From positions 171,378-235,377 of the forward strand of contig JXTC01000257.1 of assembly GCA_002914845.1 (NCBI GenBank): a stretch of 64,000 nucleotides of DNA. The letters are read 5' to 3'. Positions within the stretch are counted from its first letter, which is position 1, and every line of letters begins with the position of its first letter. This document shows positions 24,557 through 36,775 of this stretch, one piece after another. The DNA comes from Trema orientale (lineage: Eukaryota; Streptophyta; Magnoliopsida; Rosales; Cannabaceae). Under the pieces are notes generated by a model. The model saw only the letters and a list, made by a program, of their open reading frames with translations, did not search any database and had not been told where the DNA came from. Both the position numbers and the translations under genes were made by a program.

Positions 24557-27500
24557 TCAAGTTGAGCCAGGCCCGCCATATGTCATCAAACGTCGATTGT
24601 CACTTATCATTCCCCAGTCATCAACCCCGTAAAAGTGTGAATCATCTACAAACACCTCTGTGTTTTCAGCATCATCGGGTTCATGAGCTTCATTTACAGT
24701 AGTTAATACTCTGCAATAGGCATCTACCTTGGTGTAACCTTGTAGAAAGAAGCCAGAACCCATTGGAGGACAAGGTTGACCAGGTGGACTGTAAGCCTCT
24801 CCTCCCCATTCAACATATGTTGCCAAGTCTTTTAAGCCGCCACTGAATATTTTTGAAGGCCAAAATCCAACTTTGGTATAGTTTGTTCCAATTTCAAGCC
24901 ACCAATTTCCACTAAATTGATCCTATTATACAAAATAACTAGAAAAGTTAAAATAAGATAAAAAACAAAGAGAGTACAAGTAAAGTTGGAAAAGTCTTTG
25001 TGTCAATAATAAATTACTATGATTCAATTATTTCAACACATTGGGTGCTACAAATAATCCTATTAGGTATCTCATAGCTTTGTTATTTAATTCTAGAAAA
25101 CCAGAAAAACGAATGCGGGAAAATTAATTATGAGATAATTAAATTAGCTTGTGGTGAGTTATGTACCCGATAAACAAACAACTTGACTTCAATTGTTAGT
25201 CCTCCACGTTGAGAAACTGGTTTTACAACCATATCAAGAGGTATCTCAGTATCAACAATAATGAACCCTGGGCACTGGGTATTAAAACAAGATGATTCAC
25301 CGGCCTGCAAAAAGCGTTGACTCATAATTAGCCTATAGATCTTGATAATTATAAGTAGAGAATTACAGAGTTAACATATGAAGGAGACTTGCCTGCCAAA
25401 ATGTGAAGAGCCGAGTTTTATTATCACCATATAAACTAGGATTTACCTGATGATCAATGATGGCAAGAAGAAAAATAGTGAGGAAATAGTACTATAGCAA
25501 ATAAGATAGCTATGTACCCATATACGTTAAGTATAAAACATAGTAGAAGGAACTAACTCAACTCAAGACCTATATTGTTTATCTATGTTGCAAACTTTTC
25601 ATCCCACGACTTGCTAGGATACAAGTAACCTTTCATTTTAAAAAGTTTCTTTTTTCTTTTTCTGTTTAAAGGCTTAAATGGAAAAGAAAAAAAGGCTCTC
25701 TCAGAAACATCCCAACTACGTTGGTATAAAATTGAAAAAAAAAAAAAAAAAACACCTTTTTCAATGACCCGAGAAATGACAAATTTTTGCAGTAAGAAGA
25801 ACAAAATACAAAAGAAAGAACTTTGAAAGAAAATCTGAATACAACCTGAACGCAAGAAACCTGACTAGAGAGGCATCCATACAAGTCATGCATAAATAAA
25901 TCATATTTGATGAAATGCCCCCAAAATACACATAATAGAAGACAAAACTCGGTGAAAAAAAATTATTTAGGAAAAAGGGTAAGTATTGATCAAGAGTCAT
26001 TACAAAAATGATTAAGAAAAGTTAAGGCTACTTGTAAAAAATATTACAAACGAAATTCAGAGATGAATGCCACTAATTATCCTGAGACACATTGAGACCT
26101 AAACTGACTCTAACCTGTCTATAACTCGATTCCCTTCCTTGTAAATGTGAGAAATGAAAATTTTCACGCTTGAAAGTCAAATAAGAAAAGGTTTCATGTT
26201 TCCCAATAACTCTTAAGGAAAATGATTAGATCATCTCCTAACTAAATCCACTACAATATTTGAATTAGTTTTGAAACAAAGATGGTTCCTATAACGATGC
26301 CACATAGTCTACTATATATTGAAATAAGAACTATAATTTCTCCCTCAAATGCATGTACATGAGGAAGGCTACAATATAAATAACTCTTGACAAACCCAAG
26401 ATAATTACAAAATACTTTATCACAGCTCTAAGACAATTAGAATATAAAAGAGACGACTATTTTATGTTGATCGCACTTCGATTACACTAAACACATATAT
26501 ATATATATGAGCACCAATCCAGTAGATATTTTTTTTAACCTATACATAGGTATATTTTGGCCAATGAAAATTTTTTTTACATATTTTTTATATTAAAAAG
26601 TATGAGAGAGATCAAATATTAATGATGCACGTCTTTTTATGCATTTCATTTTAGCCATTGGATCATTATTAGATGCTGATCTAACGGCTAAAAAAAGAAT
26701 TCCTACACATAAGTAAAAAAAAAAAATAACTACTGGATTGGCAACCTATATAAAGAGAATATAGGAATATTCTCATAGTACATTTGAAAGATATGTCAGC
26801 CAATACTTCTGTGGAGGTGATAGATACAAACCTTTTTTATATTAACCCATCAATATTCCTAAAAGTACCTTTTGTCTTTTACGTGTGCCCATCAATATTC
26901 TCAACAAAGACCGTGGAGTGCTAAGGAAGCTCCATTTATCTTCATTTTATTTCAACAAATTTTATTTGCGCTAAAATCAAGTTAATCTTTCTAATTGCTA
27001 ATCAAGCCAATTTTCCTAATACATGTTCATCAAGTTAATTTCAATCGAACTAATAAAATTACGACCCTTAAAGTTTATTTATATATACTATGTACTTATG
27101 AAAATCATTCCTCCTATATACCTGAGTCTCTAGGATACAAGAAAATATTTCTTTTAGCTAATTATCCAAGTTAAAATTGAGAGATCATTTCAAATGGCTA
27201 AAATAAATTTAGTTTTTAAAATATGGAGTTAGAAGTCCTAGTCACGCATATGAGAGAAAAGAAAGAGACAAACTCACCGTCCATCCAACTTGTATGCTGT
27301 CAAGTCCATTTCGTATTGTCATTTGACCTGAACTATATTGGGAGCTAGTGACAGGGAGTGAGTATATACTGACAATTGTTCCACCTCCATTATACTTCTT
27401 GCTAGGATCATGCTTTGTTCGAACCACTGCGTGCTTCTCAATTTAAAATGCAATTTGACTTCAGTGAAAATTTTAGTTTATAATCTAAGTGAAAATTTGT

Positions 27501-28788
27501 GTTTGTGCTCATGTAAGCATAACTAATTGACTACAATATAAGAGAGGAAATGTGAAATGTGCTTACGTGAAGACCAGGCTTTTCAACAGTGAGAGGGCTA
27601 ATTCTTGAAGCATATGTCTCTGTGAACAATTTGGCTCTTATGAGATCTTCCTTGGTAGTTCTCCTAATTGGAACTGTTCCAATAGGACAGCCTCCACTCC
27701 TTAACCCTGTCTCTAGAGATACTTTTTCGACCATATTTGAGGGTTCTCTAACATTCATTATTGTCTTGGGACGACGAGAGGGTCTTATCTGTACCATAAA
27801 CACAAATTTTATATTTATATATGCATGAAAATTTATATAATAATTAATTATGCTACTTGAAATACAACTAAAATGAGTTTAGTAAAAAACAAATACTACT
27901 GGGGAGAAGAACAAACCTGAAAATGATAGCTGTGGTTCTTCAGTAAAGGATGATCAAACGCTGGTTGCTTGTAAAAGTCAACACAATCATAGACATCTCC
28001 ACTTTGTGTCTATACAAGAAAACAAACATTATTAAGTCTCTAGTTAGTATACTTAGTAGAGTATCTCTTTATATATCACTAGATATATACTTTGTAGTTT
28101 TTCTCACTAATTACTTTCAAAAGTCACAACTATTCAATGAAACGTGATTTAATTATCCAAATCCTTCCAATTTAATATTCTACAATGTCAAATAATATCT
28201 TCTATATTGTGCAATAAAAAAAATGCTTGTCCTTTTCCCCTCCCCCAACCCAAAAAAAGTGAAAACATATATACACAAATAAATAAAATAAAAGTCGCCT
28301 ATTAATATGCTGCCACATATATATATATGCACTAATATTTTTTTTTATCTATATATATATAACATTTTGACCAATAAAAATTTAAAATACACATTTTTTA
28401 TTGTAAAAAATAGGAGAGAGAAATAGTATTAATTATGCATGTCTTTTCTTGCATCTCATTATATCTGTTGGATCACCATTAGATGATATAATCTAACGGT
28501 TAAAAAAAAAATATCTACCCATAAGTAAAAAAAAATACCTACTGGATTGACAACCTATATATATATATATCTTACTAAAATTTTATTGAAGCAAGTAAGA
28601 TCATAATTTTTATTTGAAAATGAAATATTTACTTTTATAGTCTTGAGTGAAGGCTTATTCAAGAGCTTAAGTTGTTTCTCTATTTCCAACTCTTCTTCCC
28701 TTGATAATCCCTTGTACTCTCCTCCAACTTTACCATAGTATGAAAGATAACACACAATGGCAAATAGAAAAAATCCCTTAATAGCCAT
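24557..28788 (-). CDS. Neprosin-domain (DUF239) secreted protein, seven exons, intact
   Basis: Exons on the minus strand: 28788-28633, 28009-27917, 27788-27567, 27433-27278, about 25447-25394 (one base uncertain), 25304-25167 and 24922-24557. All junctions are phase 0, giving 394 residues, normal for the family. Residues 1-22 (MAIKGFFLFAIV...) look like a signal peptide. Residues about 50-157 fit the neprosin activation-peptide region, with YDCVDFYKQPAFDHP and CPIGTVPIRRTTKEDL. Residues about 158-394 fit the neprosin domain, with GWTVNPSLYGD, LFTFW, two family cysteines (SCFNTQCPGF) and VEWGGE. The family is a class of plant glutamic peptidases, probably acting in the apoplast or vacuole. The residue aligned with the first catalytic Glu is Gln205 (SIQVGW), so activity is doubtful. 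Intron 5 is GC-AG. The bases before the ATG end in a pyrimidine tract and CAG, suggesting an intron in the 5' UTR; this argues for MAIKG over an upstream in-frame Met. Intron 4 is about 1.8 kb, against 342 bases in the other copy. Confidence 0.88.
26509..26746. mobile_element. MITE family M2 in intron 4 of the neprosin gene
   Basis: Ends ACCAATCCAGTAG and (reverse complement) GCCAATCCAGTAG, inner AATGATGCACGTC...TTTTTATGCAT, and GATCTAACGGCTAA near the right end. Inserted at a TATA tract. The intron in N2 lacks it. Confidence 0.8.
28327..28555. mobile_element. MITE family M2 in intron 1 of the neprosin gene
   Basis: Same family as 26509-26746 (AATTATGCATGTCTTTTCTTG, ATCTAACGGTTAA, TACTGGATTGACAACC), with a decayed left end. 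N2 intron 1 has the empty site near 52190. A fragment of the family (AATGATGCACATCTTTTTATG) also lies at 34205-34241. Confidence 0.78.
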
Positions 28789-29879
28789 GGATGGATTGAC
28801 CTGTAGCTGAAAAAGGAAAAGCAATTACTAACAAATATATTTAAAAGTGAGAGTATCAGTTCGGTTTCAGAAAATCAAAAGCAAAGGAAGAACATGGAAA
28901 AAAAATTACAATTTCCTAACTATGAATATTTCCAAAATATAAAAAAACTATCAACTCTTAATCCGATTTATGCAAATTATAATTGATCAAGAATTATATT
29001 ATCATTGCAACAACAATATACAAGGCAAAACAACCTCCAACGAAATGACTTAAAAATTTGGAAAAAAAAAAAAGGAAAAAAACCTTTAAAAGAAAATTTT
29101 TCAATTAGTGCACCACTAAGATAAAGTTAATATTAGCTTGGTATGAAGGAAAAGTAAAGTTAAAATGTAGAAGACAAATACCTAATAGTTAGGCCTTTAT
29201 ATGTAATGAGAGGTTCAGAAAAAGTCAATAGTCATCTGCGGACATTAATGATATGGATTCCTTATATCATAAATGGAAGGAAATTAGTATTTAACTCTTA
29301 ATGACATTTCATTAACGGAAAATTTTCTTTTTAAGGGAAAATGATTATTTCTTTGCGTACAAATTGTAATGTGGATAACTACAAGAATAATTAATAGAAA
29401 AATTTAGAAAAATGAACCCTTTAAAAGTGAGTTATAATCAAAAGCTTAAATTTTAAAATTCTTTGCAAAATAATATTTTTACATTGTTGAGTATGTTACT
29501 GAGTGCATTCGAGCATTGTCGATAAAGATTATTTTATAAATAAATTAAAAATATAGACTTTTTTTGCTTTTAAACGTAGGTCTTTTGCCCATTGACCATA
29601 ATAGAAACTGATTAATATTGTGATACCAACTATTGTCAACTTTATTTGACCAATTGATGTGTTAGTCTACTCATCATAATGTGTTACAATATAGTGTACT
29701 TTGAATAGCATAAAAGTCACTATCAATTTGAATAAACCAACTCAAATAGTATAACTGAATTAAATGATAGTAACTCATTTATTTGAAAAAAAAAAAAAAA
29801 AAGTGTTAGTAGCTTAATACTAATGTAACTGTAAATATTGAAAAGGGCAGATTCTTTGTCATCATTATTTTACTTTTTG

Positions 29880-29985
29880 CTGAAGGTCTTGCATGTGCGC
29901 GGGGTAGCAGTGCAGGCAACGCATGGCCTCTACGAGGCAGTGCATGCAGAAACCCACGTATAGGGTGGGTCCTGCCTCTTATTTT
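29880..29985. other. GC-rich block upstream of the neprosin gene (copy N1)
   Basis: About 105 bases of clearly GC-rich sequence (GGGGTAGCAGTGCAGGCAAC, GAGGCAGTGCATGCAG, GGGTGGGTCCTGCCTC) in an AT-rich region, about 1.1 kb before the start codon and followed by an ATT microsatellite (29991-30040). The partner is at 50960-51060. Function unknown; no open frame is shared. Confidence 0.6.
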
Positions 29986-29990
29986 GTGAA

Positions 29991-30035
<45 letters not shown>

Positions 30036-30260
30036 GTTATTATTATAAAGGAATATTAGTATGAAAGTTTAGTTGTTGGGGACTGATTTTGAGGAGTGGT
30101 CTTCCATTATTTAAGTTAAAACTTTTAATTCATTTTTTTCTTCCGTGTGTATGGACAAAATTTCCTTAATCAATTAAAAACAAAGAGATCTATTTTTTTT
30201 TTCTCCTTCTCCCTCCCATTTCCATGAAAGAACCGCACCTTTCTCTCCCTTCTCCATCAA

Positions 30261-31359
30261 TGCTCTCTCTCTCTTACATCAATCCACGCAATGCATAACT
30301 TTTCTTTTTCCACGCCTTCTCTCTCTCTTCTACAACCAAGACAGACCATATTTTAGTATTCTCTAAAACTTCATCTACAATCAGGTTTTGTACGATTATT
30401 ATTTTGCGATTTCTTCTTTAATATATATATATATATAAAATAAAGTTCAACTCAAATTATTTTGTGATCATTTATTTCTCTCACTCACATTGTATTAGAA
30501 GAAATTATCGATTTAACTATAATGTTCCTTTGGGGACTACAATCATGAAAAATGATAGCTCTCCTCCTCTGAAGACGATGTAGTTGAGGTCCAAGCGAAA
30601 TCAAGTGGTGGAGGACAGTGGAAACTCTACCTACCACTATGTGAAGAGCATGTCAATAAGAATATGAACAAGATTTCATTTCTTTAAAACAAAAATTCAT
30701 TGAGATTTATTGTAAATCTGTAAGAAACATGTCGGTTAATTAGTGTAACTGATAATTTTATTAAATATCCTTTTCCTGGCAGTTGAAACGTTGACTAAAC
30801 AAATTTTTGACACATGTAATGCATGGCTTTCTTTTTTCCCTCCCCTTTTTGGTTAAAAGTAATGCAGGGCTTTAATTCAGAAATTGTTTTTCATTTCTTT
30901 TCTTTTCTTTTCTTTTTCTTTTTTGCCTTCGAAAAGAAAGAAATGTTATTTACTATGACTCTACCAAAGTGGGAGTCCGTGAACTATCATTTTCAAGTGT
31001 CAACTATCCAAACCCAAAGAAAGGTTTTAGGCTTTCTCTTAATAACTTAGGAACACAAAACACAATGCACGATACAAAAGGAATAATGTACACTATTTTT
31101 CGGACTTGCTTGAATGTTTCTTAGAGTTCATGTGCTTTGATATGAAACTACATTTTACAAAATTAAGGAACTTGGTCTCTAAGCACCGAAGTTGAGATAC
31201 GAACAACTCATCCTATTTTAATTTTTAATCAAATAAAAATCCAGAAAAGATATTTCGGGTACTCAAAATATTAACCTATTAAAAAGTTATTCCAGTGAAC
31301 CCTGTAGTCAGTTTTACAATTTAAAACTGTTCAATGTTCTCTCCTTTATAGCAGAAAGC
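30261..31359. other. Spacer, no gene seen
   Basis: CT-rich leader-like DNA at 30185-30360 and a slightly GC-richer patch at 30550-30650 without a usable frame. Microsatellite TTTTC at about 30895-30920. Confidence 0.4.
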
Positions 31360-32500
31360 TCACAGTAAATATAGACACTTAATTTTGACAATAGGACAAC
31401 GATGTTTTAGTGAGAGAGATGCAGTTAAGTCCCTTTCCAATGTAGGGGAGATAGACATAGCAAAAGAGGACCACAATATTGTTGCATATTTTAACTCAAC
31501 AAAATGCACAACAATTGAAAGATACATTTCCATTGAGTCCTCTAAATTGATTATCGCTAAGGCAGGGCCAGGAAAACAAATGATGGACCCTGTATCAAGG
31601 GTAACCTCGAACCAAAAGAAGTATGCAACAACGTGGTCACTCCCCAAAAAATAAAAGAGCACTGTTGATACCACATTTGCAGTATCCTCTTACACCCACT
31701 AAATCATGTCAGATCAATCTAAAAGCACTGTATTTTCTTTTCCTATTAAGTAACGAGATACATACATAGTGAAAATATTCAAAACAAATTGAATGAAAGA
31801 CTAACTGGAGTGTCTTATCAAAAAAAAAAAAAAAAAAGGGAAAGACTCACAGGAGTGCCACCCATTGCCGGAACTATGACAAGCGGAACGAGAATTAACG
31901 AACCCAAAATAGATAAGTAGTGCTGGAACCCATATAGACCAATTGGAACTGAAATCTGAAATAATGTACAAATTAAAAGAATTTTAAAAAGAAAAAGGAC
32001 AAATCGAATATTTCCAACTTTGAAAATATTTAATAATTCACTTTAGCTCCAAATGATCACAAAAAAAAATAACTAATAAGCTTTTTTTTAATAAAACCAA
32101 TCAAAATTTCAAATCTTACCAAATACCCATTTCAAATTATCCTTAAAGATTCGATTTTTCTTAAATTAAAAAAAAAAATGCTTTTTTTTTTCTGAAAGGA
32201 AAAAGTGCTTTAAATAACAATTGTGAGTGTTGTATATGGCCCACGTTTTTTTAAAAGAAAGAAAAACTTATATAGTTAAGCTGCCAAATGAAATGAGGTC
32301 TTCTCACGTTAATTTTTCCCCTCCTAGTGGGTCTTGCCTCTCAAAGGGCCCTAGGCAATGGCCTTAGTGGCCTACCCCTTGGAGTCGGTCTTGGCTTGAA
32401 GCCAGTCCGCTTGGCCTAAGAAGAAGGCGGCATTATGGCAGAACCCTCCAGTGCCGGAGGCCATGGACCCAATCGAACTAGGCGAAATAGGCGAAGAAAC
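31360..32500 (-). pseudogene. Nucleobase-ascorbate transporter (NAT11/12-like) pseudogene
   Basis: Three islands on the minus strand match a NAT of the long-N-terminus subgroup. About 32500-32360 translates with GPWPP, MPPSS, then an in-frame stop where Trp is expected, then AKRTGFKP, recalling the Pro-rich start of NAT11/12. At 31957-31851 is a clean exon encoding PIGLYGFQHYLSILGS and PLVIVPAMGG, with a GTGAGT donor. At 31690-31400 the translation begins EDTANVVSTVLF and later has GSIICFPGPALAIIN, matching the next conserved stretch, in which substrate-filter residues are degraded. The transmembrane core and C-terminus are absent. NATs are plasma-membrane purine, uric acid or ascorbate-type symporters. 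The CT-rich stretch at 32640-32790 upstream may be its old 5' UTR. Family call is firm from the GFQHYL and PAMGG motifs; subgroup is less sure. Confidence 0.75.
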
Positions 32501-33420
32501 TAGTGAAGCATAGCTTGAAGCTGAAACTCAATCGAACCAGACCTGATAGTGTATAGAGTTTACGCTCCGAAGTTCGAACCCAAAAATAAATAAATAAATA
32601 AAAATGAATAAAATTACAGCGAAAAATTCAGTAAGTAGGGATTCAGCAGAGCTAAAGCTAGAGCTATAGCCCTAGAGAGGAAGAAGAAGAAGAAGAATGA
32701 GGAAAGAAAAAGAGAGATGTGAGAGTGAGTGCAAATGGAGGAGTGAGAGAGTAGAGTCAGTGAGTTTTTGCAAATTAAAAACAAAATAAACGAAAATTTT
32801 AGAAAAATGCCAAAACAAAGACAACTAAGATATTGCTGGAGAGAGACTCTTTCTCTCTCTACTTTATTTAAAGCCTAAAACGGCGTTTGTTTGTTTGTTT
32901 TTTTTAATATTTTGTTTTTGTCTTTAAATGATTTTTAGACATTAATGATTATTATAAAATATAATCTGTAATAATCTAATTTTAGAGTGATAATGCCTAA
33001 TACTAATTCTCCTCCAACAATCACTATGTTATTTTATTCTCTTAAATGCATGTGATGGAGTTAGAAAACTAATTTTAGTTTTGAAAAATAAATAAATAAG
33101 TATTACCTCTTTTTATTACATGAAGAATAAGAAGAGGTAATACTTATTCACTAAAGCATACAAAAAAATGATACCATTTATTAGACTCAAATAATTGTCT
33201 TTTATAACAACTATTTTTCTAAGTTAAACCACTGGTTCTTTCAAAAATTTTGTTTTATTTGTTGGTTGTCCTGAAAAAAAAAAAAGTAGAATAACTAAAA
33301 GTAGTAGTTAATAAAGTATAAAGAACTTTTATTCCAAATTTTTACCTATGTATATTAAAAATTGGTATTTCGTCAAATTTTTACCAAATAAGTTTTGCTG
33401 TTAAAAAATATATTTATATA
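32501..33420. other. Spacer upstream of the NAT pseudogene
   Basis: Minus-strand CT-rich leader at 32790-32640 is plausibly the old 5' UTR of the NAT gene. The remainder is AT-rich. GAAGAGGTAATACTTATT at 33130 and AAGTATTACCTC at about 33100 form a small inverted repeat. Confidence 0.4.
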
Positions 33421-33691
33421 TAAGAGTTTGGTTTAAATGGTTACAACAATATTTACTCATGGATGGTTACAATGGTTTAAGCCGTTAGATCTAATATCCT
33501 ACGGTGGTGATTAATTTGGTGGTTGGCCAAAAAAATTTAATGCTATTTATTATTATCAAAAAAATTTAATGCTGTCACTATTTTTTTTTTTGTATCCATT
33601 TATGATCACAAAAAAATTATAACCATTGAGAAGTCCTCCATATATATATATATATAGTGTTTCTTAAAATTAGTCATTACCTATTATTAAA

Positions 33692-34050
33692 TAGGGATAA
33701 CTGCAAAAAAATACCCTGAAGTTTGGGTGTTCTGTAATTTAAACCCTGAAGTTTGGACTCTGCAAAATAATACCTTGAGATTAAGAATTTCTGAAAATTA
33801 ATACCCTAGACAGATTTTTTGACCAATTTTAGGAACGAAAAAACAATAATATCCTCAATTAAAACTAGATTAATCCATATTATTCATCTTAATTTTGAGG
33901 ATATTATTGTCTTTTATCAATTAAAAATCAACACAGGGTATTAAATTTTAGAAATTCGTAATCTTAGGGTATTATTTTGCGGAATCCAAACGTCAGGATT
34001 TAAATTGCAGAACATCCAAACATGAGAGTATTTTTTTGCAATTATCCCTA
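33692..34050. mobile_element. Foldback MITE, 359 bases, arms over 120 bases
   Basis: Ends TAGGGATAACTGCAAAAAAA and (reverse complement) TAGGGATAATTGCAAAAAAA, with the arms pairing almost to the centre (AACAATAATATCCTCAA / TTGAGGATATTATTGT). TTAAA flanks both sides. Confidence 0.88.
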
Positions 34051-34241
34051 TTAAATATATATATTTCTTTCAAAAAAAATATATACATATATAAAATTGA
34101 GAACATTAAGTTACGTTTCAACATGACTAGAAGGGCAATTAGTTTCAATTTGAGCCTCATTTAAGTTGTTTATTATTTATAATTTAAAATAAAAGAGAAC
34201 ATGATCATTAATGATGCACATCTTTTTATGGACCTCATATT

Positions 34242-34605
34242 NAGATTTTTATTTTAAACTTTTTTATCAACTTATATACTTTTAGCTTATTTAATTATTT
34301 ATAAATTTTTTTCAAATATGAAAAAAAATATAACATAGTATTTATATATTTATGTACAATTTATTTTTAAATTTCTAATAATTTTAACTAATTATATAAA
34401 TAATAAACTTATTTTAAAATTTTTTTACAAATTTAGGCTAGCCCGCCTACAAGGCCGTCCGGGCCTACGGGCCGGGCTCAATTTTTGAAATCCCGGCCCG
34501 GCCCGCTTTCTTTGACGGGCCAACCCGACCCGGCCCGTTTTCCTTCCTAAGCCAATTTTGGGCGAGCCGGGCCAGCCCGGCCTGCCCATTTTGCCACCTT
34601 TACAC
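34242..34605. mobile_element. hAT-like element fragment rich in GGCCCG motifs
   Basis: 34430-34600 carries dense GGCCCG/CCGGCCC repeats and ends TTTTGCCACCTTTAC, resembling the right end of the element at 50281. An AT-rich interior precedes it. The left end is missing: the sequence meets a single N at 34242, beyond which lies part of a different MITE. The 60-residue GPG-rich frame here is a composition artefact. Confidence 0.6.
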
Positions 34606-36728
34606 AAAACTCAAAAGTACAATGGGCCACCACAACCACCAACCATTCATCTTTGCTTCTTTATTATGGATATATGAATGTTTGCCATTGTTGGAAATTA
34701 TGCTTTTGGAGTTTCCTTTTACATATGTTTTAATTTATAATTGCATAATTTTGTGTAAAAATGGTAACGGAACCCTTTGCATTAGTAGATCAACATAAAT
34801 GACCCCTTCACCTCTTAGCCTATGCTCGGTAGATTGGAAATTAAATAAGAGGATAGATAAAGTAGGGTAGACAGAAAATTTGAAGCAAAGATAAAAAAGA
34901 AAATATTTTTTTTCTTATTTGGTAATTAGGGGAAAAAAAAAAAAGAAAACTATTTTATGACTATTTTGCGCTAAAATTAATATTCTAGACATTTTTTTAA
35001 AAAATTTAGCATACGATGATAATTTATCTTCCATTTCATTTTTTCTTTTTTTGTTTGAGGATTATAAATTGGTGGGTCTTTCCGTTTATTTTTCTCTCAC
35101 ACCCGGTATTTCCTCATTTTCTCTTCACTCTTCTCTTTGTGTTTGCTTTTTTCTTTTTAAGTTCTACATCTACCATTCATAGCCTTGATATGCAATAGAG
35201 AGCCCACAAAAAATTGATCCGATCAAATCATACGGAAAAGACCATTATTAATATCAACATTTTTCTACTTACTTAAATTCCAAGCCATTATTCTTTGAAA
35301 CATTTTCCAAATAGTAATAGTTCGAATGTAATAAATGCACAAGAAATCTATCAATTCAGAACTCAACCATATGGTCTATATTTATATACTTCAATTTGTA
35401 GTGACTGTCTCTAGGCTCTAGCATAAACATGAGAATTTTCAAACTCTCATTGACCAATTTATATGAGGTTAAACATGAACCCTTTTCATATAAATATCAA
35501 ATCCAAAAAACGTAAAAATATCATTTATTCACAAGCAGTACAAAAAATCCCAATCACGCGATGGGAAGAAAGAAACATAAAGTACATGATGGGAAAAAAT
35601 AGATGAAAAGCACTAAATGATCTCGTTTTCAAATATCTTGCACCAAAAAAGACAGAAAAAAGAAAGATAAACAAAAATTAAGAATATTCTACGAAGAAAG
35701 ATAGCTATAATTTGAGGAGGCGTAAAGAGCAACCTCGTTTTCTGTTGAAAAAAAGGTAAGGCCTAAGCCCTAAAGTATTTTTCTTTAAGGAAAAGAATTG
35801 ATACCAAATAAAAGTTTAGTCCAATAGAATTCCACTAAGCCGTGATTTTTCGCATAAACTAATAAATGTGAAACACCGACCGTTTCAATTATCTCCTTGA
35901 AAATGAGATTATGTATGGAGTTTCTTAATCTTTCGTTTGGCACTAGACCATTATGCAAGAAAACTTTCACTCCCTTTCTTTCTTTCTTACTTTCTTTTGG
36001 AATTAAAAAAATTCTCTCACTAATTTCAATAAACAATTCAATGAAAAATCAAATATATATAAAAGAGAAAACTATGTTAAAAAACAATCGACTAAACCAT
36101 TGTATTTGAATTTAACTGACAAGCAAAGAAGAAAAATTGTGCTCCCAGACTTGCATACGCAATGCATGCAACAAGCGATGCAATCAAAACTTCAATTGAG
36201 AAACCTTTCTAGCTCTTTCAAATCAGTTTCCACAACAATAATCAATTTCGATTGATACAATTATCAATCTTCCACAAGAGCACTATTTATCAACATAAAT
36301 TCTAATTCTTCCAAATTTATTGGAGGTTTTTGTAAGCAACTATGTTTGGCACCTGGTATTGTTAAATTATTAATTTATAGGCTTACCATTAGTATAGTTT
36401 CCATTGATTCGTTGCATTCTTTTTCTTTGTATCTACTAACTACTTTTTTTATTCATTGGTAATGTTTTCTTCTCTTTGTGGGTTTTTAATTTTTTTTTTT
36501 TTTTAAATCTTTCAAATTTAGTTGTTAGAAGTTTCAGATTTATAAAGATAACAATAAGCAAAACTCACTCCATCTCCATTTCAGCCTTATTACTTAAAAA
36601 AATGAAATAGATGAACAGAAGAGATGTAATTAAGCACATAGCCTAGAGAAGGAAAAAGAGATGTATAACTGCCAAAATTGATAGTATTATTATGTCACAA
36701 TTTTTTCTTAATTTGTTCCCAAGAGATA
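34606..36728. other. Spacer between N1 and block 2, no gene seen
   Basis: AT-rich with poly(T) and CT-rich patches (35030-35190). I see no supported coding region, RNA gene or clear repeat. Confidence 0.45.
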
Positions 36729-36775
36729 ACTTAGCTTGTTTTTTATTTATTTTTGGGCTTATAATGGTCCCGTTT

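Larger units (their letters stand above)
23700..30260 (-). repeat. Inverted segmental duplication N1 (neprosin unit, left arm)
   Basis: Reverse complement of about 50040-55420. Homology covers all seven exons, introns, about 1.4 kb upstream (including the GC-rich block at 29880-29985 and the ATT tract) and about 0.8 kb downstream (the GTCGACCA-rich stretch at 24000-24250 and on to 23700). N1 carries two intronic MITEs and a long intron 4 not found in N2. Confidence 0.85.

Noticed and set aside
27589-27828. Plus-strand frame opposite neprosin exon 3, and the matching one at 52649-52879
   Set aside because: Antisense shadows of a well-supported exon; conserved only because the exon is.
29991-30040. 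ATT array as a possible CRISPR-like or satellite array
   Set aside because: Simple trinucleotide microsatellite in a plant genome.
34425-34607. Gly/Pro/Arg-rich minus-strand frame
   Set aside because: Composition artefact of GGCCCG repeats at an hAT-like element end.
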